A stretch of DNA of 64,000 nt from an uncultured Clostridia bacterium (GTDB lineage: Bacteria; Bacillota; Clostridia; Christensenellales; Borkfalkiaceae). Shown piece by piece: positions 7,669 to 15,127 of the stretch. The position numbers and the translations under genes were made by a program. The DNA lies in NCBI GenBank assembly GCA_947632195.1, contig CANROE010000003.1:1-64000 (forward strand). The letters run 5' to 3'. A model generated the notes under the pieces. That model did not search any database, was not told the origin of the DNA, and saw nothing but the letters and a program-made list of their open reading frames with translations. Positions within the stretch are counted from its first letter, which is position 1; each line of letters starts with the position of its first letter.

Positions 7669-8603
7669 GCGCCGAACCGCTCGACGAGCGCGCGTACAAA
7701 AGAGATGGGCTCGTAGCGAAGATCGTTTTCCACATTCTCCGCCGACTTCCCTTCATCGGAGTCGTTGCGGAAGAAGAAGAGGCAGACGTTCGCGGAACTT
7801 GCGACCGTCGTCTCCTGATTGCTCTCCTCGTCCGTCATCGTCTCCGTGTAATAGTAGTAGCTGCGCAGACCCGCAAGTTTCCCGAGCGCAAACGCCTTGT
7901 GGTGCACGACGTCCTTTTCGTCCGCGACGTCGACGTAGGGGAGCGTCCCCTCCTCCATGCACTTGCGCACGAAGAGATAGTCCTCGCGCAGCTGTTCGAG
8001 CCGCTCGCATTCCTGCAAGATCCCCTCCGCCTTTTTCTCGTCCGTGCGGTAGCGGCGGTCCTTGCCGTTGCGTTTCAGAAAGCACGCCTCCGCCTCGGCG
8101 GTATCGAGCGCGCCTTTTTCCCAATCCTCGCCGAAAAAGCGGATGAGATAATTTTTGCAATCGTCGAAATAGACGTCTAAATCGAGCGCCATGGGGCAGT
8201 TTTCTCCCCCCAAAAGCTCCTTGATGACGGTCGCGGAGGGATCATCTTCGTCGGTACGGTTGGTGGTCGTAAACATCACCGTGCCTTCCAGCACGCTGCG
8301 GCGCGCCGTGAACGCCGCGTCCGCATATTGGCTCGTGCCGAACGTCTCCTGCTCCGCCTTTAAAATATCGTAAGAAAAGACGCCGTCCTCTTTCAGCTCC
8401 TCCACAAAACCATTCGCCGCCTCGCCCGCAAAAAGTTCCCGATAGCCGTACACGGTGAACACCTGGTAGGTCCCAGGTCGCGTGGAAACCGTCGTAAAAA
8501 ACACGCAGATAAAAAGCACCGCGACCGCGATCGCCGCGATGATTTTCAGCCAATCATAGGAGAGCATGTTGGCAAGTCTCTGTTTTGTGATGCGTGCGTC
8601 CAT
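7665..8603 (-). CDS. Membrane-anchored protein of unknown function
   Basis: 312 residues that I do not recognise. Residues about 18-40 form one membrane helix with a short basic cytoplasmic N-terminus, so the rest is probably extracytoplasmic. That part is acidic, has a helical middle region (KKAEGILQECERLEQLREDY) and one cysteine-poor domain. There is no good ribosome site at the ATG, and the upstream 240 bases consist mainly of dispersed repeats. It overlaps the decarboxylase-like gene by ATGA and heads the holB-yaaT cluster. Confidence 0.75.
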   Translation of the reverse strand: MDARITKQRLANMLSYDWLKIIAAIAVAVLFICVFFTTVSTRPGTYQVFTVYGYRELFAGEAANGFVEELKEDGVFSYDILKAEQETFGTSQYADAAFTARRSVLEGTVMFTTTNRTDEDDPSATVIKELLGGENCPMALDLDVYFDDCKNYLIRFFGEDWEKGALDTAEAEACFLKRNGKDRRYRTDEKKAEGILQECERLEQLREDYLFVRKCMEEGTLPYVDVADEKDVVHHKAFALGKLAGLRSYYYYTETMTDEESNQETTVASSANVCLFFFRNDSDEGKSAENVENDLRYEPISFVRALVERFGA

Positions 8604-8703
8604 AGTGTTTTTTGATTAAGGTGAGATTTCCGCTTTCCCACACATTGAGGGATGGGTGCCGACGAAGGAGGCAGAAGGAGTTTTTGCGCATAGAAATAAA
8701 ACA

Positions 8704-8811
8704 CCCCCTCAGTCACTTCGTGACAGCTCCCCCTCTAAGGGGCAGCCAAGGGGAGCCACCCCCACCTGTCTCGTTTTACTCGCCACCCGCCCCCATAAAT
8801 GGGGGCAGGTT
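8704..8811. repeat. Two dispersed GC-rich repeats, lysS 3' side
   Basis: 8704-8750 is the CAGTCAC...CAGCTCCCCCTC type. 8756-8810 is the CCCCCACCTGTCTCG...GGGGGCAGGT type, also at 28781-28832 and 37582-37634. The second folds into a CCCCC/GGGGG hairpin and may end the lysS transcript. The interval 8604-8840 holds no gene. Confidence 0.75.
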
Positions 8812-8840
8812 TCCCCTTAGAAGGGCATAAGAAAGCGAAT

Positions 8841-10331
8841 TTACTTCTTGGGTTTCATGGTCGGGAAGAGGAGGACGTCGCGGATGGTGGGACTGTCGGT
8901 GAGGAGCATGACAAGACGGTCTACGCCCAGCCCAAGCCCGCCCGTGGGCGGCATACCGTGCTCCAATGCGTCGATAAAGTCCTCGTCCACCTGCGCGTTC
9001 GTTCCCTGCGCCCGCTTCTTCGCCGCCTGCGCCTCCATGCGCTTCTTCTGGTCGATGGGATCGTTGAGTTCGGAGAAGGCGTTGCCCATCTCCATGCCCA
9101 TCATGAAATATTCAAACCGTTCGGTCATCGTGGGATCGGTCGGCTTGCGCTTTGCAAGCGGGGAGATCTCCACGGGATAATCATAGATAAACGTGGGCTG
9201 AATGAGCTTGTCCTCGACGAACGCATCGAAAAACTCCGCCAAAATGTGCCCCTTGGTATTCTTGTCTTTCTCGAATTCCACGCCCTTTTCGGCGGCGATC
9301 TTCTGCGCCTCTTCGTCCGATTTGATTGTGTCGAAGTCCACGCCCGAATACTTTTTCACCGCCTCTACCATGGTGAGGCGCTCCCACTTGGAAAAGTCGA
9401 GCTCCACCCCTTGATAGGTCACTTTGAGCGTACCGCACGCCGCCGTGACGACATGACGGTGCAATTCTTCGACAAAGTCCATGACGTCGTGATAGTCGGC
9501 GTATGCCTGATAAATTTCCACCGAGGTGAACTCGGGATTGTGCTTTGCGTCCATGCCCTCGTTGCGGAAGATGCGCCCCATTTCGTACACCTTCTCAAAG
9601 CCGCCCACGATGAGCCGCTTTAAGTAGAGTTCGGTCTCGATACGAAGGTACATATCGAGGTCGAGCGCGTTGTGGTGGGTCTTGAAGGGACGGGCGTCCG
9701 CGCCGATTTCCAGCGGAAGAAGAATGGGGGTGTCCGCCTCCAAAAAGCCCTTCCCGTCGAGGAAATCGCGGATCGCCTTGATGATCTTGGCGCGCTTGAA
9801 AAAGGTCTCGCGCACATCCTGGTTCATGATGAGATCGATGTGCCGCAAGCGGTACTTCATGTCCATGTTTTGCAGCCCGTTGTACTTTTCGGGCAGGGGC
9901 AGAAGGGCCTTCGAGAGCATTTCGAGGTGGGTGGCGTGGACGGTGATCTCCCCCGTCTGCGTCTTGAACACAAACCCCTTCACACCGACGATGTCGCCGA
10001 TGTCGTAATCTTTTTTATAGGCGGCGTACACGTCCTCCCCGACGTCCTGACGGGTGATGTACACCTGCAACAGACCGTCGCGGTCGGAGATGTGCGAAAA
10101 GGAGGCCTTCCCCATGACGCGGCGGGACATGAGCCGCCCCGCGACGGAGACTTCCTTTCCTTCGAGCTCGCCGAAGTTTTCTTTGATAAGGGACGAGCGC
10201 GAAGTGACGTCATAAGTTGTTTTTTCATAGGGGTTTTGCCCCTCGGAAATGAGCTTTTCGAGCTTTTCCCGCCGGATGCGCGCCTGCTCGTGCAGTTCTT
10301 CCTCCGAGACGGGGACATTCTTTTCTTCCAT
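8841..10331 (-). CDS. lysS: Lysyl-tRNA synthetase (class II)
   Basis: 496-residue class II LysRS that charges tRNA-Lys. An N-terminal OB-fold anticodon domain (about residues 50-170) precedes the catalytic core. The core has motif 2 (RNEGMDAKHNPEFTSVE) and motif 3 (GLGLGVDRLVMLLTD). The ATG at 10331 (MEEKNVP) was chosen because GAGGA lies 7 bases ahead and the gene then begins 10 bases after greA; the longer frame from 10376 would overlap greA. It is the second gene of the greA-lysS operon. Confidence 0.97.
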   Translation of the reverse strand: MEEKNVPVSEEELHEQARIRREKLEKLISEGQNPYEKTTYDVTSRSSLIKENFGELEGKEVSVAGRLMSRRVMGKASFSHISDRDGLLQVYITRQDVGEDVYAAYKKDYDIGDIVGVKGFVFKTQTGEITVHATHLEMLSKALLPLPEKYNGLQNMDMKYRLRHIDLIMNQDVRETFFKRAKIIKAIRDFLDGKGFLEADTPILLPLEIGADARPFKTHHNALDLDMYLRIETELYLKRLIVGGFEKVYEMGRIFRNEGMDAKHNPEFTSVEIYQAYADYHDVMDFVEELHRHVVTAACGTLKVTYQGVELDFSKWERLTMVEAVKKYSGVDFDTIKSDEEAQKIAAEKGVEFEKDKNTKGHILAEFFDAFVEDKLIQPTFIYDYPVEISPLAKRKPTDPTMTERFEYFMMGMEMGNAFSELNDPIDQKKRMEAQAAKKRAQGTNAQVDEDFIDALEHGMPPTGGLGLGVDRLVMLLTDSPTIRDVLLFPTMKPKK

Positions 10332-10341
10332 GTCGGTTTCC

Positions 10342-10812
10342 TCAGTCGATTTTGCGGATGGTGAGCTGGTATTCAAAGTTGTTGGGCGCTTTGACCGTGA
10401 CTTTGTCTCCCTTTTTGTGGCGGAGAAGTGCCGCGCCCACGGGGGACTCGTTGGAGATGATGTTCTTCATGGGATCCACCTCGGTGGTGCCCATGATGGT
10501 GTAGGCGACCTCCTCTTCGAGATCGTTGTCCCAAACGGTGACTGTGGAGCCGATGTGCACCACGGAATTGTCGTCCGTCTCCTCGATTATGACGGCGTTT
10601 TTCACCTTGTATTCGAGCTCGGCGATCTCCCCTTCGTTTGCCGCCTGCTCGTTGCGCGCCGCGTCGTACTCGGCGTTCTCCGAAAGATCGCCGTGGCTGC
10701 GCGCCTCGGCGATACGGTCTACGATCTCTTTCCGCTTGACCGTTTGGAGATATTCAAGCTCCTTTTTTGCCGCCTCGTAACCTTCCTGCGTCATGTAAAA
10801 CTGTTCTGCCAT
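10342..10812 (-). CDS. greA: Transcription elongation factor GreA
   Basis: 156-residue GreA, which enters the secondary channel of stalled RNA polymerase and stimulates transcript cleavage. The N-terminal coiled coil with HGDLSENAEYDAARNEQ and the C-terminal FKBP-like domain (NESPVGAALLRHKKGDKV) are both present at normal length. The start at 10812 (MAEQFYMTQEG) has AAAGGGG upstream and fits the family N-terminus; the frame could extend to 10839. It is preceded by a consensus promoter and a roughly 95-base leader, and followed by lysS. Confidence 0.96.
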   Translation of the reverse strand: MAEQFYMTQEGYEAAKKELEYLQTVKRKEIVDRIAEARSHGDLSENAEYDAARNEQAANEGEIAELEYKVKNAVIIEETDDNSVVHIGSTVTVWDNDLEEEVAYTIMGTTEVDPMKNIISNESPVGAALLRHKKGDKVTVKAPNNFEYQLTIRKID

Positions 10813-10863
10813 ATTTTTGAACCCCTTTGCGACCGTCATCTGCGGCGCGTTATTTTATAAGAC

Positions 10864-10892
10864 GACCGTGATTTCGCATGCGGAAACCACGG
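10864..10892 (-). other. Inverted repeat in the greA leader
   Basis: Within the leader, CCGTGGTTTC and GAAATCACGG can pair around CGCATGC. It could be a 5' stabilising hairpin or an operator; sequence alone does not decide. Confidence 0.5.
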
Positions 10893-10913
10893 TATCCTCT
10901 CGATCCTGCCCTC

Positions 10914-10942
10914 ATTATATCCTTTTTATACCGCTTTGTCAA
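10914..10942 (-). promoter_or_regulatory. Consensus sigma-A promoter of greA-lysS
   Basis: Perfect TTGACA (10937-10942), 17-base spacer and perfect TATAAT (10914-10919) on the minus strand. Confidence 0.92.
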
Positions 10943-10943
10943 C

Positions 10944-12128
10944 TCACTTGCCCACATCTCGGGAAATTTTCCCGAGAAATCGTCCGATCCTTTTCACCGC
11001 TTCGGAAAGTTCCCCCATCCCCGTCGCATACGAACAGCGGACGTGATATTTGCCGCATGCCCCGAACGCACTGCCCGGAACGACCGCAACTTTTTCGGAT
11101 ACCAGCAAGGCGTCGGCAAATTCCTCTCCCGTGAGGCCCGTCGCCTCCACCGAGGGAAAGACATAAAACGCTCCGCGCGGTTCAAAACAGCTCAGTCCCG
11201 CCGCACGCAGCGCCTCCACGAGAAAGCGACGCCGCCTGTCGTATTCGGCGCGCATCTGCTCGACCGAGGAAAAGCCGTCCTCAAACCCTCCTTTCAGCGC
11301 GGCGATCGCGGCGTATTGGGACACGCGCGGCGCGCAAAGCGTGGTATATTGATGGATCTTCAACATCGCGGCGTCGATCTCCTTCGGCGCGCAGGCAAAG
11401 CCGATCCGCCAACCCGTCATGGCAAAAGATTTGGAAAAACCGCCGAGAAGGACGGTGCGCTCCCCCATTCCGGGCAGAGACGCGATCGAACAGTGACGCG
11501 CCCCGTAAGTAAGTTCGGCGTAGATCTCGTCCGATATGACGAGCAGATCGTGTTTGACCAAAACGGGCGCAAGGGCAAGGAGCTGTTCTTTCGTCATCAC
11601 GCCGCCCGTCGGGTTGTTGGGATACGCGAGCACGATCGCCTTCGTCTTTTTTGTGATCTTCTTTTCCACCGCCTGCGGCGTCAAGGCGAAGTTTTCTTCC
11701 GCGCGGCAGGGAACGCAGACGGGCGTCCCGCCGCAGAGCGTGACGATGGGAGCATAGGAGACGTATGCGGGATCGGGCAATAAGATCTCGTCTCCCGTAT
11801 CGCAGATCGCGCGCAGGGCAAGGTCGATCCCCTCGCTCGCGCCCACGGTGACGATAATCTGCCCGGGAGAATATTCCGCGCCGAAACGCTCGGCGAGATA
11901 GCGCGAGATGAGTTCCCGCAGCTCGTCCATGCCCCGATTGCCCGTGTACTGCGTATAGCCCTTGCGCAGAGAAAGGATCCCCGCATTGCGCACGTCCCAC
12001 GGCGTACAGAAATCGGGCTCGCCTACCCCAAGGGAGATCGCGCCCTCCATGCTCTGAACGAGATCGAAATATTTCCGTATCCCGCTCGGGGGAATACGCC
12101 GCACTTTTTCAGACAGGAAATCTCTCAC
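10944..12128 (-). CDS. PLP-dependent aminotransferase (class I/II)
   Basis: 394-residue fold-type I aminotransferase of the aspartate/aromatic aminotransferase group. Landmarks are GVGEPDFCTP, YPNNPTGGVM, SDEIYAELTY and SKSFAMTGWRIG, with the PLP lysine in the last. Such enzymes often act on aromatic amino acids or on N-acetyl-diaminopimelate; specificity cannot be read here. Its ATG overlaps the stop of an Lrp/AsnC regulator by 4 bases, a pairing common in Clostridia that suggests control by an amino-acid ligand. Confidence 0.92.
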   Translation of the reverse strand: MRDFLSEKVRRIPPSGIRKYFDLVQSMEGAISLGVGEPDFCTPWDVRNAGILSLRKGYTQYTGNRGMDELRELISRYLAERFGAEYSPGQIIVTVGASEGIDLALRAICDTGDEILLPDPAYVSYAPIVTLCGGTPVCVPCRAEENFALTPQAVEKKITKKTKAIVLAYPNNPTGGVMTKEQLLALAPVLVKHDLLVISDEIYAELTYGARHCSIASLPGMGERTVLLGGFSKSFAMTGWRIGFACAPKEIDAAMLKIHQYTTLCAPRVSQYAAIAALKGGFEDGFSSVEQMRAEYDRRRRFLVEALRAAGLSCFEPRGAFYVFPSVEATGLTGEEFADALLVSEKVAVVPGSAFGACGKYHVRCSYATGMGELSEAVKRIGRFLGKISRDVGK

Positions 12129-12613
12129 GGTTGAATGGGAAGCCTGCTCTTGGGCATTTTTTTGGTGGCGGCTCCCTCGATCTTATATTTTTTGAGAATG
12201 AAATGCGTCGCCGTGGAGAGCACGCAGTCGAAGGTTGAGATCTGCTCGGAGATGAACCGCGCCACCCCCTTGATCGAGTTGGATTCCACGACCACCGCAA
12301 AGTCGTATGCCCCGCTCATCAGATACAAGCTCGTGACTTCCTCATGCTGGGCGATCTCTTCGGCGATCCCGTCGAACCCCGATCCGCTCTGCGGCGAGAC
12401 CTTTACCTCAATGAGCGCCTGTACGCACTCGTCCTCCTCTTCGTCGAGATTGACGATGGCGGCGTATTTTACGATCAGTCCCCTCTTCTCCATTGCGGCG
12501 ATCTTGCGGCGCACATTCTCCTCGCTCTCCCCGAGCATGACCGCCAGCTCTTGATCGCTGCGGCGGCAGTCGCTTTGCAGAGCGGCGAGGATCTCCCTCT
12601 CCAAATGTTCCAT
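12125..12613 (-). CDS. Lrp/AsnC-family transcriptional regulator
   Basis: 162 residues with an N-terminal winged helix-turn-helix (LEREILAALQSDCRRSDQELAVMLGESEENVRRKI) and a C-terminal RAM ligand-binding domain (ALIEVKVSPQ...YLMSGAYDFAVVVE). The ATG at 12613 has AAGGAGC at good spacing. It has an AsnC-type N-terminal recognition helix and a short basic C-terminal extension. It likely senses an amino acid and regulates itself and the coupled aminotransferase. Its promoter lies back to back with that of the gene at 12706. Confidence 0.92.
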   Translation of the reverse strand: MEHLEREILAALQSDCRRSDQELAVMLGESEENVRRKIAAMEKRGLIVKYAAIVNLDEEEDECVQALIEVKVSPQSGSGFDGIAEEIAQHEEVTSLYLMSGAYDFAVVVESNSIKGVARFISEQISTFDCVLSTATHFILKKYKIEGAATKKMPKSRLPIQP

Positions 12614-12635
12614 GTGAAAAGCTCCTTTTTTCTTT

Positions 12636-12664
12636 ATTTTAGGCGAACGGAAAAAGAAAGTCAA
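12636..12664 (-). promoter_or_regulatory. Sigma-A promoter of the Lrp-aminotransferase operon
   Basis: TTGACT (12659-12664), 17-base spacer, TAAAAT (12636-12641) on the minus strand. Its -35 lies only 6 bases from the divergent promoter's -35, so one bound regulator could affect both. Confidence 0.8.
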
Positions 12665-12670
12665 ATACAT

Positions 12671-12699
12671 TTGCTTTTTCCACAAAGATTTTATATAAT
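12671..12699 (+). promoter_or_regulatory. Sigma-A promoter giving a probable leaderless mRNA
   Basis: TTGCTT (12671-12676), 17-base spacer, TATAAT (12694-12699). The expected start site, 6-8 bases on, coincides with the ATG at 12706. Confidence 0.75.
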
Positions 12700-12705
12700 A
12701 AGACT

Positions 12706-12963
12706 ATGTTTCGCATTTGGGCAAAAGTTTTGAAAGAGGGACACATCATCCGCCAAACGACCTACGAGCGCGAGGAAAAATTTACTTACGCCGATTTTTT
12801 TCGCTATCTCGCCGATATTTGCGACGCGCTCGATATTCCCACGCCCGTTCTTTTGAAACCGCATATCTTCAACTATGCAAAGTTCCGCCATGTCGTGTTC
12901 CGCCCCGCCGATTTTATGGAGACGGTGAGTTTCGATAGATTGGTGCTGGAAAATATTGGGTGA
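12706..12963 (+). CDS. Small conserved protein of unknown function
   Basis: 85 residues, resembling a widespread uncharacterised family of small Firmicutes proteins (start like MxxWVKV...GRI, then a helical middle and a C-terminal FIETIDFD-like strand, here FMETVSFDRLVL). No catalytic motif is visible. The ATG is preceded by no ribosome site and lies at the predicted transcription start. No internal GTG or ATG gives a better start. Transcribed away from the Lrp operon; the dispersed tandem repeat begins 2 bases after its stop. Confidence 0.75.
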   Translation: MFRIWAKVLKEGHIIRQTTYEREEKFTYADFFRYLADICDALDIPTPVLLKPHIFNYAKFRHVVFRPADFMETVSFDRLVLENIG

Positions 12964-12964
12964 G

Positions 12965-13296
12965 TATTCACGAAAAATCTTTTGCTACGCAAAATCTTTT
13001 TCCGTGAGGAAAGGAGCGTGAGCGCCTTAATTTGTTCTTCCTCTCGTTCGCCTTGTCTTACACTAAGCCGTAAGAATGCGGCAAATTGTGGGCGCTGCCG
13101 CAGGGAAACCCTGCTCCGCGCAGTGGATTATATTCACGAAAAATCTTTTGCTACGCAAAATCTTTTTCCGTGAGGAAAGGAGCGTGAGCGCCTTAATTTG
13201 TTCTTCCTCTCGTTCGCCTTGTCTTACACTAAGCCGTAAGAATGCGGCAAATTGTGGGCGCTGCCGCAGGGAAACCCTGCTCCGCGCAGTGGATTA
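12965..13296. repeat. 166-bp tandem repeat, two identical copies
   Basis: The unit 12965-13130 is repeated at 13131-13296 essentially without change. Each unit opens with a hairpin (12968-13007 in the first) made of TCACG-AAAAA-TC-TTTTGC and its near complement. The open frames inside it (12982-13173, 13076-13339) are by-products of the repeat and are not annotated as genes. Confidence 0.92.
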
Positions 13297-13470
13297 TATT
13301 CACGAAAAATCTTTTGCTCCGCAAAATCTTTTTCCGTGAAGAAACAGGCGTGGACGGTTTAATTTAGTTGTCCTCACGTTCGTTTCATCGGACAAGAAGT
13401 TGCAAGTATGCAACAAATGCTGTCGCCCACGGCGGAAATGAATTCCGCCTAAGGCAACGATTCTCAATAA
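13297..13470. repeat. Third, diverged unit of the tandem array
   Basis: The first 45 bases match the preceding units (including the hairpin, 13299-13340). The rest has drifted, keeping features such as GTTGCAAGTATGCAAC and the GCCCACGGCGG segment. The same diverged unit recurs inverted at about 54440-54590 and 54770-54880. Confidence 0.75.
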
Positions 13471-13676
13471 TGTCATGTCGAGCAACCGAGGAACGAGGTG
13501 TCGAGACATCTCTACCTCGTCGCCACACGCCCGCTTTATACGCTTTCCTTGCGAAAGCTCCGTTTGCGTGCGGTGGCTGCTCTTCCCGAAAAATCTTGCT
13601 CCGCAATCTTTTTCGGGAGCCCTAATATTGTGAGATTTCTCCACGCGGTCGCTCCGCTCCCTTGGTCGAAATGACA
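13471..13676. mobile_element. 206-bp element with inverted ends, MITE-like (copy 1)
   Basis: It starts TGTCATGTCGAG and ends CTTGGTCGAAATGACA, so the termini are inverted repeats. The inside carries a hairpin (13583-13618) and a 90-bp segment. The whole matches, in inverted orientation, the element at 28470-28659, with the central 130 bp nearly identical. No coding capacity. The movement mechanism is inferred only from the shape and dispersal. Confidence 0.7.
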
Positions 13677-13698
13677 TTGTTTGGAACAGCGGGACGAA

Positions 13699-13960
13699 AT
13701 GATAAAACCCTTTCCCCCGCTACGCGGGTACTTTCCTTAAAAGGGACCGCAAGGAAAAGCGGACACCCTTCGACAAGCTCAGGGTGACGTATTTTAGAAA
13801 GTGCAGGAGAGGGTAACGTACTCAGAACAAAAGACATCGTCCCCCCTTTCGGCGCTTGCGCGCCACTTTCCCCCGCTCTGCGGGGGACAGCGATACATGC
13901 CTCCCCTCAACTTGTTGGGGGGGAGCTTTAATGGCTTCTCCACGTTGCATGGCGGGCGAA
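13699..13960. repeat. Cluster of dispersed GC-rich repeats
   Basis: 13699-13755 matches the inverse of 54318-54375. 13766-13790 is the CACCCTTCG...CAGGGTG palindrome. 13845-13892 matches the inverse of 54195-54243, and 13897-13925 is a CCCC(T)CAAC/GTTGGGGG hairpin. Nothing coding is seen from 12964 to 13993. Confidence 0.7.
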
Positions 13961-13993
13961 TAGCTTTTTTAAGAGCTGCACATACTGCACGGT

Positions 13994-14203
13994 ATGAAAC
14001 TCACGACCATCATCTGTTGCGGGATATTGATCCTTTTCGGCGTCTTTGCGGCGGTGTACGCCCTCTCCGGTTTTGACCTGCTGCTCTTCTTCTGCGCGGG
14101 AAATTCCACCGTCTATCGCGCCCTCCTCTCCCTCGCGGGCGTGGGCGCACTGTGGCTCTTGTTCTGGCTCATTGCCTTCCGCCCGACCAAACCCCTCTCC
14201 TGA
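13994..14203 (+). CDS. Small membrane protein, DUF378-like
   Basis: 69 residues with two membrane helices (about residues 4-24 and 40-62) and a loop with GFDLLLFFCAGNSTVYRALLS, which resembles DUF378 (YuzA-type) proteins, where the loop reads NWxLVGLFxFDLVAxLFG. Function of that family is unknown. The ribosome site is weak, and the gene sits between a repeat field and a convergent small gene whose stop is 6 bases away. Family assignment is tentative. Confidence 0.6.
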   Translation: MKLTTIICCGILILFGVFAAVYALSGFDLLLFFCAGNSTVYRALLSLAGVGALWLLFWLIAFRPTKPLS

Positions 14204-14209
14204 TACGCC

Positions 14210-14413
14210 TCACCAATCCTGCTTTTTGAGAGATTTATCCTTTACGTCGTCGTAAAACGCAAAGTATTGCGCCTTCCAATCACGGGGCGGGAGCGGCTCT
14301 TCCGCCCCCTCGGCATATTTCAGATACTCCTCCAATTCCTCGGGCGTGAAGTCCGATTCGGAGATCTCTCCGTCATATTGCTCAAACAGTTTCATCATAT
14401 CATAACGGGACAT
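14210..14413 (-). CDS. Small acidic protein of unknown function
   Basis: 67 residues, strongly acidic in the first half (EQYDGEISESDFTPEELEEYLKYAEG) and basic at the end. No known domain was recognised. The ATG is preceded by GAAGGTGA at good spacing, and a good promoter (14522-14550) lies about 100 bases upstream, so expression is likely. The leader of this mRNA contains the 35-bp inverted repeat at 14460-14494. It is divergent from a MarR regulator, which makes it a possible target. Confidence 0.7.
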   Translation of the reverse strand: MSRYDMMKLFEQYDGEISESDFTPEELEEYLKYAEGAEEPLPPRDWKAQYFAFYDDVKDKSLKKQDW

Positions 14414-14459
14414 TGTTCACCTTCTTATCCTCTTTCCACGCCCTGTGTAAAACGGGAAA

Positions 14460-14494
14460 GTTATCCACATATCCACTGTGGAGATGTTGATAAC
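14460..14494. promoter_or_regulatory. 35-bp inverted repeat holding two DnaA-box-like sites
   Basis: GTTATCCACATATCCAC (14460-14476) faces GTGGAGATGTTGATAAC (14478-14494), with 15 of 17 positions complementary. The left arm has TTATCCACA, a consensus DnaA box; the right arm has TTATCAACA on the other strand, one mismatch away. It lies in the leader of the small acidic gene. Confidence 0.7.
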
Positions 14495-14521
14495 TTCCGA
14501 AAACCGCCCATCCTTACGCCG

Positions 14522-14550
14522 ATTATAGCAGAATATGCGGGAAAAATCAA
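14522..14550 (-). promoter_or_regulatory. Sigma-A promoter of the small acidic gene
   Basis: TTGATT (14545-14550), 17-base spacer, TATAAT (14522-14527) on the minus strand. Confidence 0.75.
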
Positions 14551-14559
14551 TAAACGCAC

Positions 14560-14588
14560 TTGACATTTTGAATGCATTTAATTATAAT
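14560..14588 (+). promoter_or_regulatory. Consensus promoter of the MarR gene with operator-like palindrome
   Basis: Perfect TTGACA (14560-14565), 17-base spacer and perfect TATAAT (14583-14588). The spacer contains the palindrome TTGAATGCATTTAA (14568-14581), well placed for autorepression by a MarR dimer. Confidence 0.88.
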
Positions 14589-14623
14589 GAGTGCGTTCGC
14601 AAAGATCACTTGGAGGGATAGCC

Positions 14624-15064
14624 GTGGAACAGCTGGACGAAGCGCTCATTACCGCATGGGTCGCCCTGACGGGAGCGTTGAAAAATACCCGTATTACCCG
14701 AGGGCTGAATTATAACGAGGCGATCGTCATGAATATCGCCTATCACGAGTACTGCAACGGGGAGAGATATACTTCTTTTAAAAGCATCGTGTCCAAGACG
14801 AAGATGCTCAAATCCCTCGTAAACCGCACCATCGATTCGCTCGTCAAGAAAAATTTGCTCGAACGCTGCGACGGCGAGGACAAACGCACCACCTTCGTGC
14901 GTCCCGTCAAGGAAAACTTGCAGGTGTTTTTGCATGTGCACGAACAGTCGCTTGCGCTTGCGCACGCTGCGATCGGGCTCATCGGGGAGGAGGACGCGCG
15001 CACGTTCGTGCGCATTTCCGAATGCATCGTACAGGCCGATCCGTTGAACGGCAACAAAGACTGA
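14624..15064 (+). CDS. MarR-family transcriptional regulator
   Basis: 146-residue winged-helix regulator. The DNA-binding part is visible as the helix set NEAIVMNIAYHEY...YTSFKSIVSKTKMLKSLVNRTIDSLVKKNLLER followed by the wing CDGEDKRTTFVRP. The GTG start at 14624 was chosen because GGAGGG sits 6 bases upstream; the longer frame from 14591 begins inside the -10 region's transcript start. A palindrome in its own promoter suggests autoregulation. No efflux pump or enzyme is adjacent; the divergent small acidic gene is the nearest candidate target. The ligand is unknown. Confidence 0.9.
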   Translation: MEQLDEALITAWVALTGALKNTRITRGLNYNEAIVMNIAYHEYCNGERYTSFKSIVSKTKMLKSLVNRTIDSLVKKNLLERCDGEDKRTTFVRPVKENLQVFLHVHEQSLALAHAAIGLIGEEDARTFVRISECIVQADPLNGNKD

Positions 15065-15075
15065 AATATTGTTTT

Positions 15076-15113
15076 GCCCGCCGCGCGAACATCGCGCGGC
15101 GGGCTCTTTTTTT
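15076..15113 (+). terminator. Intrinsic terminator of the MarR gene
   Basis: GCCCGCCGCGCGA pairs with TCGCGCGGCGGGC, followed by TCTTTTTTT. Confidence 0.92.
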
Positions 15114-15127
15114 GTTCGCCTCTTCCC

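Noticed and set aside
12965-13296. CRISPR array
   Set aside because: The unit is 166 bp with no spacer structure and no cas genes; it is a plain tandem duplication.
12982-13339. Two repeated short proteins (MLRKIFFREERS..., and the copy)
   Set aside because: They are the translation of the 166-bp tandem repeat, with no ribosome site and no conservation expected beyond the DNA repeat.
14460-14494. Chromosomal replication origin
   Set aside because: Only two DnaA boxes, no dnaA or dnaN, no AT-rich unwinding cluster; better read as a regulatory site or hairpin.
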